Shown: positions 7,046 through 14,643 of the stretch, one piece after another | How the letters are laid out: each line of letters starts with the position of its first letter | Numbering within the stretch: the first letter of the stretch is position 1 | NCBI GenBank assembly: GCA_031431035.1 | Contig: JANPCR010000029.1 | Coordinates: 1-22,677 of the forward strand | Reading direction: 5' to 3' | Length of the DNA stretch: 22,677 nucleotides | From: JANYCG01 sp031431035 | GTDB lineage: Bacteria > Pseudomonadota > Gammaproteobacteria > Burkholderiales > Burkholderiaceae_C | The notes under the pieces: generated by a model | The model's database searches: none | The model's input: only the letters and a program-made list of their open reading frames with translations | What the model was told of the DNA's origin: nothing | Position numbers and translations under genes: made by a program

Positions 7046-8137
7046 ATGCTTCGGTTGTTGCAATTCACGCTCGACTTGTTTGACTCAAGCGCGTCTGCTG
7101 TACCCAAGCAAACAGTGAAACGGACGCGAACAAAGAGAGCACCCAAGTTGCAGGTGCCTCATGAGGCGCACTTGTTTGACTTTTCTGACCCCATCAATTC
7201 TGTCAGTGCCTTTGGCACAGTCGATACGGCAGGCCCATCTTTCGACCTTCAAAACGACCCGCCAAGTTCCGTCCAAGCGGCGGCCGAGGCGCCCGCTCAA
7301 CAGCTCGCAGATGTCGTTTTGCCTGCTAATTTTCGGCACCCCAAAGCCAACCGTGAGTCGCGCCTCGGCAGTGCTCAGGTAGCCTACTATTTCAGACGGG
7401 CCAAGAGGCGAACGATTGGATTTTCCGTTGGCCCCGACGGATTGGTGGTCAGCGCACCCAATTGGGTGCCCTTGTACGAGGTTGAAGCCGCGCTCAAAGA
7501 ACGGGCAAAGTGGATCCTGAAAAAACTGGGTGAAACGCGCGAACGGCATGACCGGCTGGAGTCTGCACGCATTGAATGGCGTGATGGAACCCAGATTCCC
7601 TTTTTGGGTGAGCAAGTGAGGGTGGTCTTGGACCCAGGGCACTTGTTCAAAGCCAGTGGCGCTGAGCTGATTTTTGAGGATCCCTTTCGTCCATCGGCTA
7701 TTCCAGCAGGAGATGAGGTCGGTAGGGACATTGTGAAAGCGGCACAAAAAACTCTGCGAGTAGCGCTGCCACACAATGCTGCGCCAGAGCAAGTGCGGGA
7801 CGCCGTGCAGGCGTGGCTGATGCGGCAAGCCAAGACTATTTTCATCCAGCGCCTGGAGCATTTTGCGCCGCAGCTTGGGGTGCGTTGGACTAAGCTTTCA
7901 TTGAGCAGCGCAGGCACCCGATGGGGCAGTGCCAGCTCCAACGGCTCAATTCGACTGAATTGGCGGTTGATTCATTTCAAGCAATCGGTGATCGACTATG
8001 TGGTGGCCCATGAATTGAGCCACCTGCAAGTCATGGATCACAGCCCCCGATTTTGGGACACAGTTCGCACCGTGATGCCTGACTACGCGGTTTTGCGTGC
8101 TCAACTGAAGGACGATAGCTTGCCGCGTTGGACTTGA
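7046..8137 (+). CDS. YgjP-like (DUF45) zinc metallopeptidase, M48-type annotation
   Basis: This 363-residue protein has a C-terminal YgjP/DUF45 metallopeptidase domain. The zinc motif is HELSH (322-326) followed by H332 in MDHSPRFW, giving HExxH-x5-H, and the upstream block SSAGTRWGSASSNGSIRLNW is typical of the family. The physiological substrate is not known. The first roughly 100 residues are rich in Ala, Ser, Pro and charged residues, look unstructured, and are longer than in the compact E. coli YgjP. The ATG at 7046 is chosen because the 37 in-frame residues further 5' overlap plsC and have no family character; the protein could start even further in. Its stop is only 7 bp from the stop of the convergent SulP gene. 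Confidence 0.85.
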   Translation: MLRLLQFTLDLFDSSASAVPKQTVKRTRTKRAPKLQVPHEAHLFDFSDPINSVSAFGTVDTAGPSFDLQNDPPSSVQAAAEAPAQQLADVVLPANFRHPKANRESRLGSAQVAYYFRRAKRRTIGFSVGPDGLVVSAPNWVPLYEVEAALKERAKWILKKLGETRERHDRLESARIEWRDGTQIPFLGEQVRVVLDPGHLFKASGAELIFEDPFRPSAIPAGDEVGRDIVKAAQKTLRVALPHNAAPEQVRDAVQAWLMRQAKTIFIQRLEHFAPQLGVRWTKLSLSSAGTRWGSASSNGSIRLNWRLIHFKQSVIDYVVAHELSHLQVMDHSPRFWDTVRTVMPDYAVLRAQLKDDSLPRWT

Positions 8138-8144
8138 ATCCATT

Positions 8145-10340
8145 TCACTTCAGCGAATTTGGCCCGGTGTCGCCTGCCAGGTCTGCGAGCAAAGCGGACG
8201 ATAGGCGCACCCGCTGCGACAATTCCCGAGCGATATTGCGCGTGATTTTGAGTGCTGCCAATGGCTGCTGCTCAAGCAACGCCGAAATCGCCTCATTGTC
8301 AAGCAGCAAGGCCTGCACGGGACTGTCGGCCCAGGCTGTGGCCGAGCGGGTTTTGCCGTCAATGAAGCCCATTTCCCCTACAAACTGACCCGGGCCAAAC
8401 GTGGCCAGGCGAGTTGATGCGTCGCCCTGGCCGGTCAAAATGCTCACATCGCCCGATTCCAGGAGCCAAATGCCATCTGCCAAGGCGTCTTTGCGAAAAA
8501 GCACTTCTCCTTTGGCGACAGTCCGATGTTGTCCTAGTGCCAGTACCGCGTCGAGTTCGTCGGGCAGCAGGTCCTGGAGCAAGTTGTTGGCGGGCAAAGG
8601 TCGCGACAGCAAACCGCCAGTCATGACGGTTGAATTCATTAGCACCAAGTCCTCGCAGACCTCAATGCCACGGTCCAGGTCAATGCAAAACTTGACGTCA
8701 ATGGCCGACTGAAGCCGAAGGCGCAGGTGAGTGGCCCGAGTTTTTTGCAGCCCTGCCAGGACGACTTTCAGCCGCCGATCCGTTAGCGCTTTGACCAACC
8801 AACTCACGGCGTCTACGCCACTCGGGTCTACGTCATGCACCTGGCTCACGTCAATCACGACCACAGTAGCTTCAGGGTGCAGGTCATCAGCCAATTGCAT
8901 CAAACGCGAACTGTTGCCAAAAAACAGATGACCATTGAGTTTCAAAACACCCGCCCGGTGAAATGTCCGCGCCAGGTTTTGAGTCTCATCGGCGCTTCTA
9001 ACCCGCCTGGAATGGTGTTGATCCAGGTAGCCCCATTGCGCCGTCAAATTGCCGGACACCCTTCGCAACACGGCAAGACAAGACAGGGCCACACCAATCC
9101 CGCAGGCCCAGATCAAATTGCCAAAAAAGGCGACGAGTGTGATGGCAAAGGTGATCCAAAATCCAAGATCTTGGGTGCCTGATACGCCCCATTGCCGGGA
9201 ACTCACCATATTGCGCAGGCGACGCATGAAGGCAGGGTCGGCCATCACCATCGCCTGCATGAAGAAAAGCCCCGCAACGACGCCAGCAGGCAACGCGATA
9301 AGCCAGGGCCCAAGCGTCAACAACAAAGCCCCAGTCATGACAAGGCAAAGGGCCGACGCCAAGGGGCCTCGTCCTCCGTCAAGCCAGCTGGAAACACTTC
9401 GAACCGGACTGCCGCTGCTGGGCACGCCACCGAGCAAAGCGCTGATTGAGTTGGCGCCACCCAATACAAACAATTCACGGTTGGCGTTGTAGCGTGCCCC
9501 AAATCGTGTTTCCATGACGGCGGCAGCGGTGAAGGTTTCAAGAATCATGACCAAGGCCAGCGTCACGGCACCGGGCAGACCGATGGTTGCCAGCCGCACT
9601 AAGTCTTGCCCACTCAACGAAGGCCACATCATCACCGACACCCAATTGGGCTGCCAGTCGGGTCTGATGCTGGTGCCTGGTGCCAACGCTACGGGTTGAA
9701 GATAAAAAGCAATTGCAATCCCTATGAGAGGTGCCACGATAACGGCGGGCACTGCCCCCAGTGCGCGAACTCGGGCTGTGAGGTACGGCCAAACTGCATA
9801 GACTGAAATCATCGCGCCCGCAATCAGCGCCGCCATTGCGCCCTGAGGCACAATTTTTTGAATTGCCAAAGCGATGAGTACCAAGGCAATGCCTGTGCTA
9901 ATGCCAGATGTCACTGGTGTGGGAATCATCTTGAAGACATTGCCAAGTTTCAAAACTCCTGAGAGCAGCACCAGCCCGCTGGCCAGCAAAAACATAAGGC
10001 TGCCCGCCGCAAGACCCAGCATCAATTGCTGCGTTGAAAGATTCACAACGCCTGCGGTTGGTGCTCCTGTGGCCAGACACAACTGCACTATCAGCCCGAT
10101 GTAAGCGACCAATGATGCCGTTCGGGCGCTGGGCATGACGGCAGCCTGACCTTTGAGCAGCAGTGCGACCAGATGAATCACAGTGGCCGTGACCACGGTG
10201 GCCCAAAATCCGGCGGCCATGGCCTGCGGGCCTAAAAAACTGACAAACAACAAGAGTGGGCTGATCACGTTGATCAGGCCTTGCAAAGACGCGGCAACTG
10301 CGCCTTTTAGCTCTGAGACGAACTTGGTTTGGGTAGCCAT
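8145..10340 (-). CDS. SulP-family anion transporter with STAS and cyclic-nucleotide-binding domains
   Basis: This 731-residue protein has three parts. Residues 10-430 are a multi-helix SulP/SLC26-type membrane transporter with the conserved IPTPVTSGISTGIAL and SGSPVRSVSSWLDGGRGPLA stretches. Residues about 460-570 are a STAS domain; DVSQVHDVDPSGVDAV (497-512) holds the serine position that is phosphorylated in anti-sigma antagonists. Residues about 588-712 are a Crp-like cyclic-nucleotide-binding domain whose phosphate-binding cassette shows G655-E656 and R665-S666-A667. The layout suggests anion transport gated by cAMP or c-di-GMP, but the substrate (sulfate, bicarbonate, dicarboxylate or another) cannot be told. 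No helix-turn-helix follows the binding domain, so it is not a transcription factor. The ATG at 10340 starts just before the first helix; no strong ribosome binding site is visible. The gene is convergent with the YgjP-like gene. Confidence 0.9.
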   Translation of the reverse strand: MATQTKFVSELKGAVAASLQGLINVISPLLLFVSFLGPQAMAAGFWATVVTATVIHLVALLLKGQAAVMPSARTASLVAYIGLIVQLCLATGAPTAGVVNLSTQQLMLGLAAGSLMFLLASGLVLLSGVLKLGNVFKMIPTPVTSGISTGIALVLIALAIQKIVPQGAMAALIAGAMISVYAVWPYLTARVRALGAVPAVIVAPLIGIAIAFYLQPVALAPGTSIRPDWQPNWVSVMMWPSLSGQDLVRLATIGLPGAVTLALVMILETFTAAAVMETRFGARYNANRELFVLGGANSISALLGGVPSSGSPVRSVSSWLDGGRGPLASALCLVMTGALLLTLGPWLIALPAGVVAGLFFMQAMVMADPAFMRRLRNMVSSRQWGVSGTQDLGFWITFAITLVAFFGNLIWACGIGVALSCLAVLRRVSGNLTAQWGYLDQHHSRRVRSADETQNLARTFHRAGVLKLNGHLFFGNSSRLMQLADDLHPEATVVVIDVSQVHDVDPSGVDAVSWLVKALTDRRLKVVLAGLQKTRATHLRLRLQSAIDVKFCIDLDRGIEVCEDLVLMNSTVMTGGLLSRPLPANNLLQDLLPDELDAVLALGQHRTVAKGEVLFRKDALADGIWLLESGDVSILTGQGDASTRLATFGPGQFVGEMGFIDGKTRSATAWADSPVQALLLDNEAISALLEQQPLAALKITRNIARELSQRVRLSSALLADLAGDTGPNSLK

Positions 10341-10508
10341 GGCGCTACATTGATAGGAGCTTGGTGGGCAAGGTTAAGGTGTAATGGTGTCGCAATGCAA
10401 CCCCAAGTATCGGGCAAAGATCGAGGGAAATCTTGCAAGAATCGGGCAGTTAGCCTGCAATTGACGTGGCCGCAGTCAACGCCTGAGCCTTAGCGGCCCT
10501 GAGGTTGA
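10341..10508. other. 168-bp gap between the SulP and MBL genes, with a short direct repeat
   Basis: This gap lies upstream of the minus-strand SulP gene. CAAGnATCGGGCA occurs twice (10404-10416 and 10436-10448), 32 bp apart, with one variable base. GGCCGC (10468-10473) and GCGGCC (10493-10498) could pair over a 19-nt loop but have no T-run, so I do not call a terminator. No ORF or RNA gene is seen. Confidence 0.4.
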
Positions 10509-11594
10509 TCAGACCGTTGAAAACCGCAAGGTGCCTTTGGCGTCACGGTGCCGCTTCAGCTTGCCCTCAAACCACAGCTTGTGCAAGTGCGCGACGGCTT
10601 CGCCCATGGCAAAGGTCATTTGATGCAAGTCCAACTCTCGTTTGAACATGATGGGAATAATATCTGCGCCACTGCAAGGCTGCGCAGCACAGGCTTGCAT
10701 CACTTCTGCCAGACGGTCATCGTGGTGATCATGCAATTGCCGAATTCGGATGTGCAGCCCGGTGAACGGCTTGCCGTGCGCGGGCAAGGTCAGGGTGTCG
10801 GTATGCAACCCATCAAACTTGTCAATAGAGTCGAGAAACTGCTTCAGCGGGTTGGCCTCTGGCTCGTTCTCGTGAACGCTGACATTGGTTGAAATGCGTG
10901 GCAGCATCATGTCGCCACCAATGAGAATGCGGCTTTCTTCGCAGTACAGCGCGATGTGTTCGGGCGCATGGCCATAGCCGCTGATACATGCCCAGTTGCG
11001 GCCGCCAATGACAATCATGTCGCCGTCCTGCATGCGTTTGAAGTTGCGGGGAACTTCGGGTACCAGGTTGCTAAAGTAATTGGTGCGCTCTCTAATCTGC
11101 CTGAGGTAATCGGCATTGAAGAGCCCGTGGGACTCAAAAAACGCGGCTGAATGATCGCCTCCACCAAAGCCTGTCGGGCTGATAGAAGCCAACCGCGCAA
11201 CACCATAGTCGGTTGCGCTGATCCAAAGTCGGCAGTCGTGATCAGGTGTGGTCCAGCGATCGCAAATCCAGGCTGCCAAGCCGATATGGTCTGGGTGCAT
11301 GTGGGTGCATATGACACGCAAAATGGGCAAGCCTTCCAGAGAGCTGTCAAAAATTTGTTGCCACTGAGCTTTGGACTCGTCGCGCGAGATGCAACAGTCC
11401 ACAATTGTCCAGCCTTGTTGCTTGCCATTCGGGCCGTCCAATTCGTCACGCAGCAGCCACAAGTTAATATGGTTTAACGCGAAGGGTAGCGCCATGCGAA
11501 TCCATTTCACTCCTGGTGCCACCGTGTAGGTTGCGCCAAGCTCTGGCAGGGTGTCCCCTAGTGGGTAGCAAAGCTCTTTTTCAAGTTCATTCAT
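10509..11594 (-). CDS. MBL-fold metallo-hydrolase next to liuR
   Basis: This 361-residue metallo-beta-lactamase-fold hydrolase has its metal motif THMHPDH at residues 97-103 (H98, H100, D102, H103) and further histidines later (GYGHAPEH, LPAHGKPFTG). The C-terminal region (MTFAMGEAVAHLHKLWFEGKLKRH) looks like the small winged-helix tail of LACTB2-like members. The likely reaction is hydrolysis of a thioester, lactone or ester; the substrate is unknown. The ATG at 11594 is preferred; a TTG two codons upstream (11600) is an alternative, and neither has a clear ribosome binding site. The gene diverges from liuR over a shared palindrome, so it is probably under LiuR control and linked to branched-chain acyl-CoA catabolism. 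Confidence 0.87.
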   Translation of the reverse strand: MNELEKELCYPLGDTLPELGATYTVAPGVKWIRMALPFALNHINLWLLRDELDGPNGKQQGWTIVDCCISRDESKAQWQQIFDSSLEGLPILRVICTHMHPDHIGLAAWICDRWTTPDHDCRLWISATDYGVARLASISPTGFGGGDHSAAFFESHGLFNADYLRQIRERTNYFSNLVPEVPRNFKRMQDGDMIVIGGRNWACISGYGHAPEHIALYCEESRILIGGDMMLPRISTNVSVHENEPEANPLKQFLDSIDKFDGLHTDTLTLPAHGKPFTGLHIRIRQLHDHHDDRLAEVMQACAAQPCSGADIIPIMFKRELDLHQMTFAMGEAVAHLHKLWFEGKLKRHRDAKGTLRFSTV

Positions 11595-11629
11595 GGACAA
11601 AATAAATTGAGTGATAATCTATTGTCTAA

Positions 11630-11651
11630 TTGACGTTTACGTAAACGTCAA
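11630..11651. promoter_or_regulatory. Predicted LiuR operator (22-bp perfect palindrome)
   Basis: A perfect 22-bp palindrome with core GACGTTTACGTAAACGTC and an extra TT/AA at each end lies in the divergent region between the MBL gene and liuR. The same type of ACGTTTACGTAAACGT operator is known for LiuR regulators of leucine degradation in proteobacteria. TTGACG at each end could serve as a -35 element for the divergent promoters, so bound LiuR would shut both directions. It is the only copy I found in the window. Confidence 0.85.
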
Positions 11652-11755
11652 CCAGAAAAATCAATTGTAGAGGGCGCTCAAAATTGCGCTGTCACCTTGG
11701 GGTTTCTTCTGACAAGTCATTCGATGCGGGCCTCTTCAAAACACCATTCGACGTC

Positions 11756-12199
11756 ATGAGCCAGACCTACAGCATCAGTGATTTAGCCCGCGAATTTGAC
11801 TTGACCACGCGGGCGATGCGGTTTTATGAAGACATGGGGCTGTTGCAGCCAACCCGTTCGGGGCCACAACAAAGAAATCGTGTTTACAGCGGTCGTGATC
11901 GAACCCGGCTTAAGCTGACTTTGCGGGCCAAGCGCTTAGGCTTGTCTCTGACTGAGGCCAAAGAAATCATTGACATTTATGACAGTCCCCGTGACACCGG
12001 GGCGCAGCTGGAAAAGTTTTTGGCAGTTTTGCATGACCATCGCGCAGAGCTTGAGGGGCAAATGGCAGAATTGCAGGCCAACCTGGATGAAGTGAAGACG
12101 CACGAAAAAGAAGCAAAGTCATTGCTTGCCAAGACTGAAATCAAATTGAATGCCAATACAAAGTCGGAACCAACACCGAAATTGGAGGAAAAACAATGA
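11756..12199 (+). CDS. liuR: MerR-family regulator of leucine and isovalerate catabolism
   Basis: This 147-residue MerR-family transcription factor has an N-terminal winged helix-turn-helix (YSISDLAREFDLTTRAMRFYEDMGLL, residues 5-30; arginine-rich wing to about 50). A long dimerisation coiled coil follows (about 83-130), and the tail is polar. There is no cysteine, so metal or thiol sensing is unlikely; LiuR proteins respond to branched-chain acyl-CoA pathway intermediates. The ATG at 11756 is chosen because homologues begin right before the helix-turn-helix; the frame is open for 24 codons upstream. The stop overlaps the liuA start by 4 bp (ATGA). The 22-bp palindrome lies 105 bp upstream and argues for autoregulation. 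Confidence 0.92.
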   Translation: MSQTYSISDLAREFDLTTRAMRFYEDMGLLQPTRSGPQQRNRVYSGRDRTRLKLTLRAKRLGLSLTEAKEIIDIYDSPRDTGAQLEKFLAVLHDHRAELEGQMAELQANLDEVKTHEKEAKSLLAKTEIKLNANTKSEPTPKLEEKQ

Positions 12200-13386
12200 A
12201 CCTACCCGGCCTGAACTTCCAATTGGGTGAGGACGTTGATGCGCTGCGCGACGCAGTTCGGGAATTTGCCCAGACCGAGATCGCACCGCGCGCCAGCGAA
12301 ATCGACAGCAAAGATCAATTTCCGATGGATTTGTGGGTCAAGTTGGGCAGCTTGGGCGTTTTGGGTATTACCGTCAGCGAGGAATACGGCGGCGCCAACA
12401 TGGGTTATTTGGCCCACATGGTGGCAATGGAGGAAATTTCTCGCGCATCAGCGTCAGTGGGTTTGAGTTATGGCGCCCACAGCAACCTGTGCGTGAACCA
12501 GATCAAGCGCAACGGCAGTGCCGATCAACGCCAAAAGTACTTGCCTAAGTTGATCAGCGGTGAGCACGTTGGTGCCCTTGCTATGAGCGAGCCCGGTGCG
12601 GGCTCTGACGTTATTAGCATGAAGTTAAAGGCTGAAGACAAAGGCGGCTATTACTTGCTGAACGGCAGCAAAATGTGGATCACAAATGGCCCAGATGCCG
12701 ACACGCTGGTCGTCTATGCCAAAACAGAGCCTGAACTCGGTGCGCGAGGGGTCACAGCCTTTTTGATTGAGAAATCGATGAAAGGCTTTTCTGTAGCGCA
12801 AAAGCTCAATAAATTGGGCATGCGCGGCAGCCACACCGGTGAGCTGGTGTTTGACAATGTGGAAGTGCCCGCCAGCCAAATATTGGGTGGCTTGAACAGC
12901 GGGGCCAAGGTGTTGATGAGTGGTTTGGACTATGAGCGCGCTGTATTGACTGGTGGGCCGCTGGGCATCATGCAAAGCGTGATGGACAGCGTTGTTCCGT
13001 ACATTCATGAACGCAAGCAATTCGGCCAAAGCATTGGCGAGTTTCAGTTGATTCAGGGCAAAGTTGCAGACATGTACACCGTGCTGCAGGCCGGGAGGTC
13101 GTTCGCCTATACGGTGGCCAAGAATCTGGATTTGCTGGTGCAGCAAAACAATGGTGAGCACGTGCGTCATGTCCGCAAAGACTGCGCCTCAGTCATTTTG
13201 TGGTGTGCAGAGAAAGCCACCTGGATGGCTGGCGAAGGGGTGCAAATTTTTGGTGGCAATGGCTACATCAACGACTACCCGTTGGGCCGTTTGTGGCGTG
13301 ATGCCAAACTTTATGAAATTGGCGCAGGCACCAGCGAAATTCGCCGAATGCTGATTGGACGAGAGCTGTTTGCGGAGACGATGTGA
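12196..13386 (+). CDS. liuA: Isovaleryl-CoA dehydrogenase
   Basis: This FAD flavoenzyme oxidises isovaleryl-CoA to 3-methylcrotonyl-CoA, the first dedicated step of the leucine (Liu) pathway, and passes electrons to ETF. It is 396 residues, the full family length. Acyl-CoA dehydrogenase signatures are AMSEPGAGSD (129-138) and KMWITNGP (159-166). The catalytic base is E247 in SGLDYERAV, on the helix used by isovaleryl-CoA dehydrogenases. The C-terminal position used by other family members has lost its glutamate (YEIGAGTSEIRR), as expected of this subfamily. The start overlaps the liuR stop by 4 bp, so the genes are translationally coupled. An AATTGGAGGA ribosome binding site lies at the end of liuR. 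Confidence 0.95.
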   Translation: MNLPGLNFQLGEDVDALRDAVREFAQTEIAPRASEIDSKDQFPMDLWVKLGSLGVLGITVSEEYGGANMGYLAHMVAMEEISRASASVGLSYGAHSNLCVNQIKRNGSADQRQKYLPKLISGEHVGALAMSEPGAGSDVISMKLKAEDKGGYYLLNGSKMWITNGPDADTLVVYAKTEPELGARGVTAFLIEKSMKGFSVAQKLNKLGMRGSHTGELVFDNVEVPASQILGGLNSGAKVLMSGLDYERAVLTGGPLGIMQSVMDSVVPYIHERKQFGQSIGEFQLIQGKVADMYTVLQAGRSFAYTVAKNLDLLVQQNNGEHVRHVRKDCASVILWCAEKATWMAGEGVQIFGGNGYINDYPLGRLWRDAKLYEIGAGTSEIRRMLIGRELFAETM

Positions 13387-13931
13387 GTTCATTGCCCGTT
13401 CCCGTCATTCAGGGTGAACACTCTCGACTGCGTGGCTTGACGATAGCCGATGCCCCATCTTTACAGCGACATGCCGATGACGTCGCGGTCTGGCAAAACC
13501 TGTTCGAGGGCTTTCCCAGGCCATATACCCTTCAGGATGCTGAAGTCTGGTGCGATCCAGGTTCGCGTGCCGCTGCAATGGGCCTGGTTTGGGGAATCGA
13601 AGTTGATCGGCAAATCGCTGGATGCATCTCGATTCGGCCTGACGCTGGTTGGTTGCGCTGCAATGCTGAAACGGGCTATTGGCTTGGGCAGGCCTACTGG
13701 AAACGGGGCATTGCGTCAGAGGCATTAAGCCGTGTGACATCATGGGCATGGAAGAATTTGCCAGAAATCACCCGGATTTATGCGCCGATTTTTGCGTGGA
13801 ACAGTGGTTCGCAAGCGGTGGCGCGAAAGTGCGGGTTCATCAAAGAAGGCGAATTCAAGCGGAGTGCCATCAAAGATGGACAAATAATTGACCGAGTCCA
13901 ATGGGCTGCAGTTCGCCCTGAGCAAAATTAA
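13383..13931 (+). CDS. GNAT-family N-acetyltransferase (RimJ/RimL-like)
   Basis: This 182-residue protein is of the RimJ/RimL type of GNAT acetyltransferase. The visible elements are an N-terminal LRGLTIADAPSLQRHADD block, the acetyl-CoA pyrophosphate loop around WKRGIASEAL (about 108-117), and the late strand IYAPIFAWNSGSQAVARKCGF that precedes the acceptor site. The start is GTG at 13383, overlapping the liuA stop by 4 bp (GTGA), so it is expressed with liuA. The target could be a protein N-terminus or a small amine; nothing in the sequence decides. Its place in a leucine cluster may be functional or merely co-transcription. Confidence 0.85.
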   Translation: MSSLPVPVIQGEHSRLRGLTIADAPSLQRHADDVAVWQNLFEGFPRPYTLQDAEVWCDPGSRAAAMGLVWGIEVDRQIAGCISIRPDAGWLRCNAETGYWLGQAYWKRGIASEALSRVTSWAWKNLPEITRIYAPIFAWNSGSQAVARKCGFIKEGEFKRSAIKDGQIIDRVQWAAVRPEQN

Positions 13932-13962
13932 TGCCAACTGATACCAATTCTCGATCGCCTCA

Positions 13963-14622
13963 ATGAACAATTCAATTCAAGACCTCTTTGTCCACAACCG
14001 GGCGTGGGCCGCGCAGATGGAGCGGGAGCGGCCGGGGTTTTTCACCAATCTCAAAAGTCAGCAATCGCCCAAGTACATGTGGATTGGTTGCTCTGACAGC
14101 CGAGTTCCGGCCAACCAGATCACAGGGCTGGAGCCCGGCGAAGTGTTTGTGCATCGCAATGTCGCCAATGTGGTTGTGCATTCGGATTTGAATGCGCTGT
14201 CGACCATTCAGTTTGCAGTGGAACGACTGAAGGTTCAGCACGTGATGGTGGTGGGCCACTATGGTTGCTCTGGCGTGCAAGCAGCGCTGGAAGGGGCTCG
14301 CATCGGCTTGGCAGACAACTGGCTGCGGCACATCAAGGATGTGCGCGATCGCCATCGCAATTTGCTGGATGCAGTACCCGAGCGGGCACGTCACGACGCA
14401 CTGGTTGAGCTCAATGTGATTGAGCAGGTGATGAACGTCGCGCAAAGCACTGTTTTGCAGGACGCCTGGTCTCGGGGGCAGGCCGTAAGCTTGCACGGTT
14501 GGGTTTATGGGGTGCACGACGGCCTGCTGAAAGATCTGATGTTGACCGTGGCGGCCAATGACGGGTTGGAACAGTATTACAAAGCAGCGATTGAGGGCGT
14601 CGCCCGCGCCGTCCGCCCCTGA
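13963..14622 (+). CDS. can: Beta-class carbonic anhydrase
   Basis: This cytoplasmic beta-carbonic anhydrase interconverts CO2 and bicarbonate. It is 219 residues, matching E. coli Can. The zinc ligands are visible as C43, H99 and C102, with the catalytic pair D45 and R47 in CSDSRVPA. GHYGCSGV (98-105) is also conserved. The gene follows the GNAT gene by 31 bp and precedes aceK by 21 bp, so it is probably part of the liu transcript. In that setting it could provide bicarbonate for methylcrotonyl-CoA carboxylase, whose carboxyltransferase gene lies downstream. That link is inference from gene order. Confidence 0.95.
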   Translation: MNNSIQDLFVHNRAWAAQMERERPGFFTNLKSQQSPKYMWIGCSDSRVPANQITGLEPGEVFVHRNVANVVVHSDLNALSTIQFAVERLKVQHVMVVGHYGCSGVQAALEGARIGLADNWLRHIKDVRDRHRNLLDAVPERARHDALVELNVIEQVMNVAQSTVLQDAWSRGQAVSLHGWVYGVHDGLLKDLMLTVAANDGLEQYYKAAIEGVARAVRP

Positions 14623-14643
14623 CAACCAAGACGAGCTGAACCC

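Noticed and set aside
7085..7861. Long antisense ORF (258 codons) opposite the YgjP-like gene
   Set aside because: It shows no recognisable domain and the plus strand has the HExxH metallopeptidase; it is a high-GC frame shadow.
10468..10498. GGCCGC/GCGGCC pairing as a rho-independent terminator
   Set aside because: The arms are 6 bp around a 19-nt loop and no T-run follows on either strand.
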